Shown: positions 23,357 to 32,620, counted from the stretch's first letter. The stretch: DNA of 64,000 nucleotides from Kribbella jiaozuonensis (GCF_005233875.1 NZ_SZPZ01000001.1:2046001-2110000), one strand, 5' to 3'. Numbers and translations: made by a program. Notes: generated by a model not told the origin, from the letters alone.

Positions 23357-24587
23357 CTTCAGGGGTACGGCGTACGTCCTTGAGGCGCAGGTACAACACG
23401 GGGATCGGCGTCCAGATCAGCCCGGATGCCAGCAACGCGGCGCGCAGCGACGAGCGGCCCAACGCGCCCAGCGGCGGGCCGCCGACGACCTGACCGATCG
23501 CGTTCGCCTGGGAGACCATCGAGATCACCGTCGCGCGCGAGCGGGAGTCGACGTGGCGGTTCAGCCAGGCGGACTCGATCGGGTACGCGAGGGTGCCGGC
23601 GACGGTGTTGAGCCACATCGCGGCCAGCGCGAGCCAGAGGTTGCCGAGCAGGGCGAACGAGCAGATGCCGACCACCTGCAGCATCGCCAGCGTCGCGAGG
23701 ATGCCGGTGGGATGGGCGGCGGACAGGCGGTCGGGGGACAGCCGGTTCAGCACCAGGGACGTGAACAGCGACAACAGCGTCCCGACCAGCGCGAGCGCGG
23801 TGAACCAGAACGCGGGGTCCGACGTACCGAAGACCGTCGGGAAGCTGAAGTTCAGGATCTTGACCGACCACAACCGGTCGAACGCCTCGCTGGCGAGGCC
23901 GGAGATCAGGCTGATGATGACCAGTGTGCGTACGACGGGACGCCGCCGGGCCGCTTCGAGGCCGCTCTTGAACGTCTCGGCCATCTGCCGGAAAGTCTCA
24001 CGCTCCTCCTTCGGGGTCCGGTGGAAGTTCTGCTCGCGCATGAAGACGGCGAGCATCAGCGCGAGCAGGATCATCCCGGCGCCGGAGATCGCCATCGGCA
24101 GCGGCAGGCTGACCAGGCCGAGCGCGCCGGCACAGACGATCCCGACGATCCTGCCGCCGAGCTCGAACTGCTGCGCCCGGACGAACACGGGAGCCGCGCG
24201 CTCGGTGCCGATCTCGTCGGTGATCCAGGCCTGGTCGGCGCCGGAGGTGAACGTGAAGCCGACGCCCCACAGCACCTGCGCGGCGAGGATCGCCAGGAAC
24301 GCGGGCACCAGGCCCTGGAGCAGGAAGCCGGCGCCGATCAGGACGAAGCCGATGATGATCGAGAGCCGGCGGCTGTAGAGGTCGGCGACGATGCCGGTGG
24401 GGATCTCGAACAGGAAGCAGGCGAGCTCGAGCGTGGTCCCGACCAGGACCATCTGCAGCGGGTTCAGGCCGGCGTCGCGGACGTAGTACACCGCGCTGAG
24501 GGTGAAGGACAGCGCGGCGAGGAACGACCAGGCGCCGTTGTAGACGTAGTACGTCCGAACAGGGTCCGCGGACCGGTAGACAGACAT
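23340..24587 (-). CDS. MFS transporter
   Basis: This 415-aa transporter has 12 predicted helices. Motif A appears as GIVADLYSRRLSIIIGF between helices two and three, preceded by LVGTTLELACFLFEIPT, a pattern shared by tetracycline-resistance-like and macrolide-efflux-like MFS proteins. The cytoplasmic loop after helix six (FMREQNFHRTPKEERETFRQMAETF) is long and charged. The substrate is unknown. A perfect LacI-type palindrome (GTCAAGCGCTTGAC) stands about 50 bp upstream of the start, so sugar-linked control is possible. Confidence 0.88.
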   Translation of the reverse strand: MSVYRSADPVRTYYVYNGAWSFLAALSFTLSAVYYVRDAGLNPLQMVLVGTTLELACFLFEIPTGIVADLYSRRLSIIIGFVLIGAGFLLQGLVPAFLAILAAQVLWGVGFTFTSGADQAWITDEIGTERAAPVFVRAQQFELGGRIVGIVCAGALGLVSLPLPMAISGAGMILLALMLAVFMREQNFHRTPKEERETFRQMAETFKSGLEAARRRPVVRTLVIISLISGLASEAFDRLWSVKILNFSFPTVFGTSDPAFWFTALALVGTLLSLFTSLVLNRLSPDRLSAAHPTGILATLAMLQVVGICSFALLGNLWLALAAMWLNTVAGTLAYPIESAWLNRHVDSRSRATVISMVSQANAIGQVVGGPPLGALGRSSLRAALLASGLIWTPIPVLYLRLKDVRRTPEVSRRS

Positions 24588-24637
24588 GTCGAAGTGCTCC
24601 CGAAAGCGTGTGCGGGCATGACGAAGCGCGACCGGCG

Positions 24638-24651
24638 GTCAAGCGCTTGAC
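24638..24651. promoter_or_regulatory. LacI-type operator GTCAAGCGCTTGAC
   Basis: This perfect 14-bp palindrome has the central CG step and AAGCGCTT core typical of LacI-family sites. It sits about 50 bp upstream of the leftward MFS gene. No LacI gene is visible in the window. The rest of 24588-24898 holds the ArsR promoter and no convincing gene. Confidence 0.6.
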
Positions 24652-24846
24652 GTGACGCACGACGGTGGCCCGGATCGGGCCGCGGAGGTGCGCTTTCAGG
24701 AGCGGGATTGCATGTCGCTCAGGGTAGAGGAGACCCGGCGCGTCCGCCTCCGAATTAGCCGACCACGGGCGGTGATCCGGGGTACTATCGATACTGCCTG
24801 GCCCGGCCGTTCCCCCGTGATGGTCGGGTCAGGTTTTTGCCGCGTT

Positions 24847-24866
24847 GCGTAAGTAGATTCTTACGC
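24847..24866. promoter_or_regulatory. Inverted repeat GCGTAAG-N6-CTTACGC before the ArsR gene
   Basis: Seven-base perfect arms flank a TAGATT spacer, 32 bp upstream of the ArsR start and in an AT-rich promoter segment. An additional CGTAAG follows at 24866-24871. It is the probable autoregulatory operator. Confidence 0.68.
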
Positions 24867-24898
24867 GTAAGGTCGGGCTTACCGATTGAAGGAGTGCT

Positions 24899-25222
24899 GT
24901 GGCGGTCGAGGTCGGCGCCGTCCTGGCGGCGGTCGCCGATGCGTCCCGGCGACGGATGGTGACGCGGCTGGCGCAGGGTCCGGCGACCACCGGGCAGCTG
25001 GCCGAATTGTTCCCGATCAGCCGGCCGGCGGTGTCGCAGCATCTGAAGATCCTGCAGACAGCCGATGTGGTGCGGACCACTCTGGTGGGTCGCCACCGCT
25101 GGCACGAACTGAACCCCGACGCACTCCACGCCATCGCCCACTGGGCCGTCGACGTGGCCACCCGTCACGACAAGGCGCCACCCCTGCGCCGCACCCCTGG
25201 AGATGGGTCGACACCGGCCTGA
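24899..25222 (+). CDS. ArsR-family helix-turn-helix regulator
   Basis: The 107-aa protein has the ArsR winged-helix signature: VLAAVADASRRRMVTRLAQG, TTGQLAELFPISRPAVSQHLKILQTADVV, and the wing RTTLVGRHRWHELNPDAL. Cysteine metal-binding motifs are absent, so it is not a metal sensor of the classical CxC type; it belongs with the SdpR/YqjI-like group that represses by dimer rearrangement. The start is GTG, with GAAGGAG at the correct distance. It probably binds the GCGTAAG palindrome upstream. No downstream partner gene follows on this strand. Confidence 0.88.
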   Translation: MAVEVGAVLAAVADASRRRMVTRLAQGPATTGQLAELFPISRPAVSQHLKILQTADVVRTTLVGRHRWHELNPDALHAIAHWAVDVATRHDKAPPLRRTPGDGSTPA

Positions 25223-25632
25223 TGCCGTCGCGCGACGGCCGGCCGCGAACGATTCCGGCCTCCACGCCGACGAAGTCAGGTCTTGACATTTGGGTCGGCG
25301 GGCGGGTTGACTGCCATATAGTTAACAGCAGAAATAAATTGTGGATCGGTCCGGTGTCGGCGGCTCAGAGCGACCCCGGGCTTGATCGGTGTATGCCCGG
25401 ATCCGATGGCTGGCCATCGGATCATTTGGCGTTTGCCGTCCGGTAGTTGCTGCGGGCAACACTGATTACTCCTTGTTTACAAGGGATTCAGTGGCATCGG
25501 TCACCGTCCGGTATCGACCGGGCCGGGAACTCTTCCGCTCCGCAGGGGTTGTGTGTCATCCTCCGGGATAGCGAAACCCGAGATCCTATCGGATATCGGT
25601 TCCACTCCAGCGCGTGAGGGAAAGGATGCGGA
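25223..25632. promoter_or_regulatory. 410-bp intergenic region with two palindromes before the GH95 operon
   Basis: No gene is convincing here. GATCCGATGGC and GCCATCGGATC (25400-25423, two-base centre) form a perfect 11-bp-arm palindrome that could be a terminator or operator. CCTTGT-TT-ACAAGG (25471-25484) is a second perfect palindrome. An AT-rich stretch at 25313-25341, just after TTGACT, may hold a promoter. These are the likely control elements of the fucosidase operon starting at 25633. Confidence 0.5.
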
Positions 25633-26634
25633 GTGAGCGCAACCTTCGAGGTGAAACCGGCGCCGGCGCCCCCGGCGTCGCGGGCGGGTGAGACGGCTGC
25701 CCGGAAGCCACCGCGAACATCCCGCCGGACCCAGGCCCGGCGGAGCCTGCGGCGGCATTGGCAGCTCTATCTGCTGATCGTCGTACCGCTCGCGTACTTC
25801 GTCATCTTCAAGTACATCCCGATCGCCAACGCGGTGATCGCGTTCAAGGACTACAGCCCGGTCAAGGGCCCGTGGGGCAGCGACTGGGTCGGGTTCAAGA
25901 ACTTCGAACTGTTCTTCCAGAACCCGGTGTTCTGGACCCTGGTGAAGAACACGTTCCTGCTGTCGGTCTACACCGTGCTGGCCAGCTTCCCGATCCCGAT
26001 CATCCTGGCGATCGCGCTGAACGAGATCCGCAACGGCCGGTTCAAGAAGACGGTCCAGCTGGTCACGTACGCGCCGTACTTCATCTCCACCGTCGTTGTG
26101 GTCTCGATGACGATCCTGGTGCTGTCCCCGCGGCTCGGTTTCGTCAACGACGCGATCGGGCTGTTCGGCGTACCGTCGGTCGACTTCCTCGGGAACCCGA
26201 ACTACTTCCGCCACATCTACGTCTGGTCCGACGTCTGGCAGACCACCGGGTACTCCGCGGTGATCTACCTGGCGGCGCTGTCGGGCATCGACCCGGCGCT
26301 GCACGAGTCGGCCCGGATCGACGGCGCCAGCCGGCTGCAGCGGATCCGGAACGTCGACCTGCCGGGGATCATGCCGACCGCGGTGATCATCCTGGTGCTC
26401 GGCGTCGGCAACATCATGTCGATCGGGTTCGAGAAGGCGTTCCTGCTGCAGAACCCGCTGAACACCCAGCAGTCCGAGATCATCGCCACCTACGTGTACA
26501 AGACCGGTCTGCTGAACGCGGACTTCAGCATGGCGACCGCCATCGGGCTCTTCAACTCGGTGATCAACCTCTTCCTCCTGCTCGGCGTGAACTTCGTCGC
26601 CAAGCGCATCACCGGAAACGGACTTTGGTCATGA
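25633..26634 (+). CDS. Carbohydrate ABC transporter permease, LplB type
   Basis: The 333-aa permease has a charged N-terminal tail and six membrane helices starting at LYLLIVVPLAYFVIFKYIPIANAVIAF. The inner-membrane coupling motif EAA appears as ESARIDGASRLQRIRNVDLPGIMPT near residue 230. The sequence type is that of LplB/YteP permeases, which work with large LplA-like binding proteins in uptake of oligosaccharides. The GTG start has GGAAAGGAT upstream. It overlaps the second permease (ATGA). No ATP-binding subunit is encoded nearby, so a shared MsiK-type ATPase is expected. Confidence 0.92.
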   Translation: MSATFEVKPAPAPPASRAGETAARKPPRTSRRTQARRSLRRHWQLYLLIVVPLAYFVIFKYIPIANAVIAFKDYSPVKGPWGSDWVGFKNFELFFQNPVFWTLVKNTFLLSVYTVLASFPIPIILAIALNEIRNGRFKKTVQLVTYAPYFISTVVVVSMTILVLSPRLGFVNDAIGLFGVPSVDFLGNPNYFRHIYVWSDVWQTTGYSAVIYLAALSGIDPALHESARIDGASRLQRIRNVDLPGIMPTAVIILVLGVGNIMSIGFEKAFLLQNPLNTQQSEIIATYVYKTGLLNADFSMATAIGLFNSVINLFLLLGVNFVAKRITGNGLWS

Positions 26635-27581
26635 GCATCACGTTGCAAGGCTTCCGGCGTACGGCGCCCCGCCCGGAGAGCTCGAAGCGGACCGCGATCG
26701 AGGAGACCCGCACCGACAAGATCTTCCTGGTCGGCGTGAAGGTCATGCTCTGGCTGGCGCTGATCATCGTCGCCGTCCCGCTGATCTACATCGTCGCGAA
26801 CTCGTTCAGCAGCCCGTCGGCGGTGAGTGCCGGCCGGGTGCTGTTCTGGCCGATCGAGCCGAGCATCCGCGCGTACAAAGAGGCCTTCAGCGATCCGCTG
26901 ATCATGAAGGGCTACCTGAACTCGTTCATCTACGCGATCGGCGGGACGCTGATCAGCGTCACGCTGACGATCGCGATCGCGTACCCGCTGTCCCGCCGGA
27001 CGTTCTTCGGCCGGAACGTGATCATGAGCGTGCTGATCTTCACGATGCTGTTCTCCGGCGGCCTGATCCCGACGTACCTCGTGGTCCAGGACCTCGGGAT
27101 GCTGAACACCCGCTGGGCGATGGTGATCCCGAGCGCGATCGGGGTCTGGCAGGTGATCATCGCCCGGACGTTCTTCCGGTCGACGATCCCGGACGAGCTG
27201 TACGAGGCGGCCACCATCGACGGGGCCAGCGACCTGCGGTTCCTGTGGTCGATCGTGCTGCCGCTGTCCAAGCCGGTGATCGCGGTGATCGCGCTGATGT
27301 ACGCGATCTTCCAGTGGAACAGCTACTTCGATGCCCTGATCTACCTCAAGGATCCCGGTCTGTACCCGCTGCAGATCGTGCTCCGCAACGTGCTGATCCT
27401 GAACACCCTCACCGGATCCACCACCACGACGAACCTGGCCCAGCAGCTCGAACAGCAGCAGCTGGCCAACGTCCTCAAGTACGCGCTCATCGTCATCTCG
27501 AGCCTGCCCGTACTGATCATCTACCCGTTCGTCGCCCGCCACTTCACCAAGGGCGTAATGGTCGGCGCGGTCAAGGGCTGA
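26631..27581 (+). CDS. Carbohydrate ABC transporter permease, LplC/YtcP type
   Basis: The 316-aa permease has six helices beginning at VMLWLALIIVAVPLIYIVANSFS. The EAA motif (ELYEAATIDGASDLRFLWSIVLPLSKPVIAV) contacts the ATPase. The C-terminal FVARHFTKGVMVGAVKG is diagnostic of the YtcP/LplC group. The start lies within ATGA, overlapping the preceding permease, so the pair is made in equal amounts. The binding protein follows after 38 bp with its own Shine-Dalgarno, which would allow a higher yield. Confidence 0.92.
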   Translation: MSITLQGFRRTAPRPESSKRTAIEETRTDKIFLVGVKVMLWLALIIVAVPLIYIVANSFSSPSAVSAGRVLFWPIEPSIRAYKEAFSDPLIMKGYLNSFIYAIGGTLISVTLTIAIAYPLSRRTFFGRNVIMSVLIFTMLFSGGLIPTYLVVQDLGMLNTRWAMVIPSAIGVWQVIIARTFFRSTIPDELYEAATIDGASDLRFLWSIVLPLSKPVIAVIALMYAIFQWNSYFDALIYLKDPGLYPLQIVLRNVLILNTLTGSTTTTNLAQQLEQQQLANVLKYALIVISSLPVLIIYPFVARHFTKGVMVGAVKG

Positions 27582-27619
27582 GCCAAGAGGCTCGACCCAC
27601 TTCAGAGAGGAACACAGCA

Positions 27620-29281
27620 ATGCGCTCATCCGTGAGCAAGGTCGTCGCGCTGGCCGCCGCCGGCGCGCTCGTCCTGGCGGCGTGCAGTTCGGACAAAACG
27701 TCCAAGGGAGCGGCGAACGAGACCTCGTCCGACGGCAAGACCGTCATCGACACGTTCACGCCGTCGGACTCCAGCACCAACCTGACCACCAACGCGGTCA
27801 CCAAGATCATGAGCGACAAGTTCAAGATCCAGTTCCGCTGGCAGACCACGACGTACGACGCCGGGCCGGCCAAGGAGAAGCGGCAGATCGCGCTCGCCAG
27901 TGGCGACTACCCGGATCTGTTCTTCCTGATCCCGTGGGTCGACGCGTTCACCCAGGCCGAGGTGCTCAAGCTCGGCCAGCAGGGTGTCGCGGTGCCGCTC
28001 GAGGACCTGATCAAGGAGAACGCGCCGAACATCCAGAAGGTGCTGGACTCCAACAAGGAGTACAAGGAGATGGCGACCGCGCCCGACGGTCACATCTACG
28101 CGCTGCCGCAGTGGGCCGACTGCTTCCACTGCACCTACCCGGACAAGCTGTGGATCAACAGCGCCTGGCTGAAGAAGCTCGGCCTGGCGGTGCCCAAGAC
28201 CACCGACGATCTGCGTAACGTGCTCGAGGCGTTCAAGACCAAGGACCCGAACGGCAACGGCAAGGCCGACGAGATCCCGATGACCACCGACGTCCAGGAC
28301 AGCAGCCTGATCGCGTACCTGATGAACGCGTTCGCGTACGACCCGGTCGGTGCCAACAACGGCGTACGGTCGCTGCTCACGCTGCAGGGCGACAAGGTCG
28401 TCACCCCGGTGACCTCGGACCAGTGGAAGGAAGGCCTGAAGTACATCCACGGCCTCTACAAGGACGGCCTGATCGACCAGGCGGCGTTCACCCAGAACGC
28501 GCAGGCGTTGCAGGCCCAGGGCAACGACCCGAAGGCCGTCAAGCTCGGATCGGTGCCGGTGCTGTGGCCGGGCATCTTCGTTCAGCTCGACTCCAAGGAC
28601 GGCCGCGACAAGCAGTACGACTCCGTGCCGCCGCTGACCGGTCCCGAGGGCAAGAGCTACACCGGGTACAACCACCCGACCTCGACCGGCTACACGTTCA
28701 TGCTGACCAACAAGGCCAGCAAGGAGGCCCAGGTCGCGGCGATCAAGATGCTGGACTGGATCTACAGCGACGAAGGCCAGATGATCACCAACATGGGCCC
28801 GGAAGGTGTCGGCTGGACGAAGCCCGCCGCCGGTGACATCGCCCTCGACGCGAGCACCAAGCCGCTGTACAAGCCGGTGCAGAACGCGCCGAAGAACATC
28901 AGCTGGGGCGCGCTCGGCCAGTACAACAACACCTTGGCCTTCCGGAATGCGCAGGTCACGCCGAAGGACATCTACAGCGGCGCCGGCCTCGAGCGGCGGC
29001 TGTGGGACGCGACCAAGCAATACGAGGGACATGTCGACAAGTCGCAGTGGTTCCCGCAGGCGTTCATGTGGCCGGACCCGAGCCTGAGCGGCGAGATCGC
29101 CACGCTGCAGACCAACCTGGACACGTACGTCAACCAGAACCAGCTGGCGTTCATCACCGGTTCGAAGAACATCGACACCGACTGGGACGCGTACGTGAAG
29201 GGTCTCGAGAGCACCGGCATGCCGCGGTACCTGGAGATCAACCAGCAGGCCTACGACAAGTACAAGTCCGGGAGCAAGTAA
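27620..29281 (+). CDS. Extracellular oligosaccharide-binding lipoprotein, LplA type
   Basis: The 553-aa protein has a lipoprotein signal (MRSSVSKVVALAAAGALVLAAC, lipobox LAAC) and a large type 1 solute-binding fold typical of LplA-like proteins. Characteristic pieces are KRQIALASGDYPDLFFLIPW, EENAPNIQKVL-type region and TDDLRNVLEAFKTKDPNGNGKADEIPMT, which includes a DPNGNGKADE calcium-loop-like sequence. The ATG follows GAGAGGAA. With the two preceding permeases and the following GH95 enzyme it forms an uptake operon. The ligand is probably a fucosylated or related plant oligosaccharide, judged from the neighbour. Confidence 0.91.
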   Translation: MRSSVSKVVALAAAGALVLAACSSDKTSKGAANETSSDGKTVIDTFTPSDSSTNLTTNAVTKIMSDKFKIQFRWQTTTYDAGPAKEKRQIALASGDYPDLFFLIPWVDAFTQAEVLKLGQQGVAVPLEDLIKENAPNIQKVLDSNKEYKEMATAPDGHIYALPQWADCFHCTYPDKLWINSAWLKKLGLAVPKTTDDLRNVLEAFKTKDPNGNGKADEIPMTTDVQDSSLIAYLMNAFAYDPVGANNGVRSLLTLQGDKVVTPVTSDQWKEGLKYIHGLYKDGLIDQAAFTQNAQALQAQGNDPKAVKLGSVPVLWPGIFVQLDSKDGRDKQYDSVPPLTGPEGKSYTGYNHPTSTGYTFMLTNKASKEAQVAAIKMLDWIYSDEGQMITNMGPEGVGWTKPAAGDIALDASTKPLYKPVQNAPKNISWGALGQYNNTLAFRNAQVTPKDIYSGAGLERRLWDATKQYEGHVDKSQWFPQAFMWPDPSLSGEIATLQTNLDTYVNQNQLAFITGSKNIDTDWDAYVKGLESTGMPRYLEINQQAYDKYKSGSK

Positions 29282-29287
29282 CACCTC

Positions 29288-31570
29288 ATGTCGCACGAAC
29301 TGTGGTTCCGCACCCCTGCACCGGACTGGTTCGAGGCGTTGCCGGTGGGCAACGGGCATCTCGGCGGGAAGGTGTTCGGCCGGGTCGGCGAGGAGCGGAT
29401 CGCGCTCAACCTCGACGACGTCTGGTCGGGCGACGGTCCGCGCACGTTGACCGTGCCGGACGGCCCGGCGGTGCTGGCCGACGTACGACGGTTGTTGCTG
29501 CAGGAAGGCGATCGGCTGGCGGCCACCGAGCGGACCCGGGCGTTGCAGGGTCCGTTGGTGGAGTCGTACCAGCCGCTCGCCGACCTGGTGATCCGGTCGG
29601 CGGGTTCGGCGACCGACTACCGGCGCAGTCTGGAGCTGCGGACCGGGATCGTCGGTGTGGAATACACAGTGGATGGAACCCGGTTCCGGCGTGAGACCTT
29701 CGTGTCCACGCCGGACCAGGTGATGGTCTGGACGATCACGGCCGACCGGCCGGGTGCTGTCGACCTCGAACTGTCGTTGGAGAGTCAGCACCCGGTCCGG
29801 CCGGAAGTTGCCCATGGCACCTATGGTGTGGTCGGGCATGCGCCGTCGGATCTGACGATCGAGTACCGGGAGAGTCCGGATCCGATCCGGTACGAAGAAG
29901 GGCGTGGCATCGGGTTCGGTGTCGCTCTCCGTGTGCTGGCCGACGGCGGCACCGTCGGCCCCTCCGCTGCCGGTGTCGCCGTACGCGGCGCCGACAGCGT
30001 GACGGTGCTGCTGTCGGCTGCGAGCACATTTGCCGGCTGGTCGGTGGCGCCGGGGCGGGATCCTCTCGTGGCGCTGCGGTCTGCGGTCGAGGTGCTGGAT
30101 TCGGTTGCTGTGGACAAGCTTCGGGAGCGGCACGTCGAGGACCACGCGGCGTTGTACGACCGGGCTTCGCTTTCGTTGGGTGCGGCAAGTGACTTGCCGA
30201 CCGACGAACGGATCAAGGCGGTGGCTGCCGGGGGCAACGATCCGGACCTGGTCGCGTTGACGTTCAACTTCGGTCGGTACCTGTTGATGGCGTCCTCCCG
30301 CCCCGGGACGCAGGCGGCCAACCTGCAAGGCATCTGGAACCAGGACCGCCGGCCGATGTGGGCCAGCGACTGGACCAACAACATCAACACCCAGATGAAC
30401 TACTGGCCGGCCGACCTGACCGGCCTGCACGAGTGCTTCGACCCGCTGACGGATCTGCTCGAAGGACTGGCTGTTTCGGGTGCCGACACCGCTCGGATCT
30501 TGTACGACGCACCGGGGTGGGTCTCGCATCACAACTCGGACCTGTGGCGGGCGACCTGGCCGGTGGGTGCGGGCGGGGACGATCCTGTTTGGGCAATGTG
30601 TGCGACGTGCGGGGTGTGGTTGACGGCGCATCTCATGGAGCACTACCGGTTCACGTTGGACGTGGACTTCCTGCGCGACCGCGCGTATCCGTTGATCGCG
30701 GGTGCGGCGGAGTTCGTGCTGTCGATGCTGGTCGAGGACGGTGACGGGGTGCTGCAGTTCATCCCGTCGACTGCCCCGGAGCATCATTTCATCTTGCCGT
30801 CGGGAGCGAAGGCTTCGGTTGATCTGACGTCTACCTATGACATCTGGTTGATCCGCGAGTTGTTCGCGAACCTGGTCGAGGCTTCTGAGGTTCTGGGGCT
30901 CGAGTCCGCGGTGGCTGCACGTGTTGCCGCGGCGCGTGATCGGCTAGCTTCGGTGCGGGTGACGCCGGACGGGCGGCTGTACGAGTGGCCGACCGACTGG
31001 CCGCCGTCCGAGCCGCAGCACCGGCATCAGTCGCATCTCTACGGCTTGTATCCGGGAGCAGAGATCGACCCGACACGTACGCCGGAATGGGCCGCGGCTG
31101 CTCGTGCCTCGTTGGACCTGCGGACCGATGGTGCTGTGAACGGTGGGTGGACTGCGGCGTGGCTGGTCGCGTTGTGGGCACGACTGTTCGAGCCCTCGAA
31201 GGCTGCTGCGGTGATCCAGGACTACTTGGGCCGGCTGGTGTCGGACAACCTCCTGCACCGCGACGGCGACATCTTCCAGATCGACGCGAACTTCGGCATG
31301 ACCGGCTGCATCCCGGAGCTGTTGCTGCAGAGCCACACCGACGTGATCCGCGTCCTGCCGGCGCTGCCTGCTGAATGGCCGGACGGGTCGTTCCACGGTC
31401 TGCGGGCGCGCGGCGGTCTGTCGTTCGACGTGACGTGGCGGAACGGCGTACTGACCGAGGCCGTCGTACGGGCGTCGCACGCGGGCACGCACCGGATCGC
31501 GCTGCCGGACGGGGAGCGGGCGGTGGAGCTCGCGGCCGGCCAACAGGTGGACCTGGTTAGGACTGCCTAA
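29288..31570 (+). CDS. Glycoside hydrolase family 95 (alpha-L-fucosidase/galactosidase type)
   Basis: The 760-aa cytoplasmic enzyme shows the GH95 layout. The N-terminal beta domain starts LWFRTPAPDWFEALPVGNGHLGG with NLDDVWSGD; an (alpha/alpha)6 barrel follows with SRPGTQAANLQGIWNQ and NNINTQMNYWPADL, the latter carrying the Asn residues that activate water. HRHQSHLYGLYPG and DANFGMTGCIPELLLQSH come near the end. GH95 enzymes invert alpha-1,2-L-fucosides or related galactosides. With no signal peptide, it likely acts on imported oligosaccharides. It starts seven bases after the binding-protein gene. Its final codons contain an IdeR-like box belonging to the next gene. Confidence 0.9.
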   Translation: MSHELWFRTPAPDWFEALPVGNGHLGGKVFGRVGEERIALNLDDVWSGDGPRTLTVPDGPAVLADVRRLLLQEGDRLAATERTRALQGPLVESYQPLADLVIRSAGSATDYRRSLELRTGIVGVEYTVDGTRFRRETFVSTPDQVMVWTITADRPGAVDLELSLESQHPVRPEVAHGTYGVVGHAPSDLTIEYRESPDPIRYEEGRGIGFGVALRVLADGGTVGPSAAGVAVRGADSVTVLLSAASTFAGWSVAPGRDPLVALRSAVEVLDSVAVDKLRERHVEDHAALYDRASLSLGAASDLPTDERIKAVAAGGNDPDLVALTFNFGRYLLMASSRPGTQAANLQGIWNQDRRPMWASDWTNNINTQMNYWPADLTGLHECFDPLTDLLEGLAVSGADTARILYDAPGWVSHHNSDLWRATWPVGAGGDDPVWAMCATCGVWLTAHLMEHYRFTLDVDFLRDRAYPLIAGAAEFVLSMLVEDGDGVLQFIPSTAPEHHFILPSGAKASVDLTSTYDIWLIRELFANLVEASEVLGLESAVAARVAAARDRLASVRVTPDGRLYEWPTDWPPSEPQHRHQSHLYGLYPGAEIDPTRTPEWAAAARASLDLRTDGAVNGGWTAAWLVALWARLFEPSKAAAVIQDYLGRLVSDNLLHRDGDIFQIDANFGMTGCIPELLLQSHTDVIRVLPALPAEWPDGSFHGLRARGGLSFDVTWRNGVLTEAVVRASHAGTHRIALPDGERAVELAAGQQVDLVRTA

Positions 31571-31575
31571 CCTTG
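31557..31575 (+). promoter_or_regulatory. IdeR/DmdR-like iron box
   Basis: TTAGGACTGCCTAACCTTG resembles the actinobacterial iron box (TTAGGTTAGGCTAACCTAA), with the dyad TTAGG...CCTAA conserved. It overlaps the last codons of the GH95 gene and ends 21 bp before the siderophore-binding lipoprotein start; a TAGGCT -10-like box lies just downstream. Iron-dependent repression by IdeR is a reasonable inference. Confidence 0.72.
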
Positions 31576-31596
31576 GTTGTTGTAGGCTCAACCTCC

Positions 31597-32610
31597 GTGA
31601 AGAAGCTGATAGGGATCGTCGTGTCGGCCGCCGTACTGCTCGTCGCGGGTTGCGGTGGTGGCGACACCAAGAGTGCGGACACCGGGGTCGGGGACAAGGA
31701 CGTGGCGACCGGCGGGCGGCTGTTCAGCACCGCCGACACCGAGACCGCGAAACTTGGCTCGGACGCGGCGCCCGGTGCGTTCCCGCGGACCGTCAAGGGC
31801 GCGCTCGGCTCGGTGCAGATCCCGGCGAAGCCGACGCGGGTCGTCGTACTGGACAGCGGCGAGCTGGACGACGTACTGGCGCTGGGGATCACGCCCGTCG
31901 GCATGGCCACGACCGCGGGGCAGAACGGCGTACCGTCGTACCTCGCCGACAAGGCGCAGGGGATCAAGACGGTCGGCGGTATCAGCGAACTCAACCTCGA
32001 GGCGATCGCGGCGCTCAAGCCGGACCTCATCCTCGGCAGCAAGCTGCGTGCGAACGACCTGTACTCGAAGTTGAGCGCGATCGCACCGACGGTCTTCAGC
32101 ATCCGGCCCGGGTTCCCGTGGAAGGAGAACTTCCTGCTGGTCGCGGACGCGCTCGGCGAGGAGGACAAGGCCACCGGAATCCTGAACGACTACCAGAAGC
32201 GCGCCAACGACGTGAAGTCCAAGGTGCAGGGTACGCCGACGATCTCGCTGGTGCGGTTCCGGCCGGGGGAGATCCGGCTGTACGGCAACCTGTCGTTCAT
32301 CGGCGTCATCCTGAAGGACATCGGCCTGCCGCGGCCGAAGATCCAGGACGTGCAGGATCTCGCGGTCGAGGTCTCCCAGGAGAACATCGGCAAGGCCGCC
32401 GGCGACTGGATCTTCTACTCCAGCTACGGCAAGCCCGACACCACCGACGAGAACAAGGTTGTCAACGGCAACCTATGGAAGTCCCTGGCCGCGGTGAAGG
32501 CAGACAAGTCCGCACGCGTCGACGACGAGGTCTGGTTCCTCGGCCTAGGCCCACTCGGCGCCATGAACGTCCTCACCGACCTGGAAAAACTCCTCGGCCC
32601 GAAGGGATAG
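31597..32610 (+). CDS. Iron-siderophore ABC transporter substrate-binding lipoprotein
   Basis: The 337-aa lipoprotein has a short signal (VKKLIGIVVSAAVLLVAGC, lipobox VAGC). The class III (FhuD/FepB-like) binding fold follows: PTRVVVLDSGELDDVLALGITPVGMA, then IKTVGGISELNLEAIAALKPDLILGS, linked by a long helix. Such proteins present ferric siderophores to a membrane permease, which is not encoded nearby. The GTG start at 31597 has no clear Shine-Dalgarno and a -10-like TAGGCT close by, so translation may be leaderless. The iron box upstream fits iron-repressed expression. It is not part of the fucosidase operon despite the 26-bp gap. Confidence 0.9.
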   Translation: MKKLIGIVVSAAVLLVAGCGGGDTKSADTGVGDKDVATGGRLFSTADTETAKLGSDAAPGAFPRTVKGALGSVQIPAKPTRVVVLDSGELDDVLALGITPVGMATTAGQNGVPSYLADKAQGIKTVGGISELNLEAIAALKPDLILGSKLRANDLYSKLSAIAPTVFSIRPGFPWKENFLLVADALGEEDKATGILNDYQKRANDVKSKVQGTPTISLVRFRPGEIRLYGNLSFIGVILKDIGLPRPKIQDVQDLAVEVSQENIGKAAGDWIFYSSYGKPDTTDENKVVNGNLWKSLAAVKADKSARVDDEVWFLGLGPLGAMNVLTDLEKLLGPKG

Positions 32611-32620
32611 TCTCGCCCGC

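Noticed and set aside
24652..24852. 66-codon frame between MFS and ArsR genes
   Set aside because: It spans the ArsR operator and promoter and has no ribosome-binding site.
27626..30787. Long minus-strand open frame opposite the binding protein and GH95 genes
   Set aside because: It is antisense to two genes with clear motifs, is His/Arg/Gly-rich, and shows no domains; it is a shadow of high-GC third positions.
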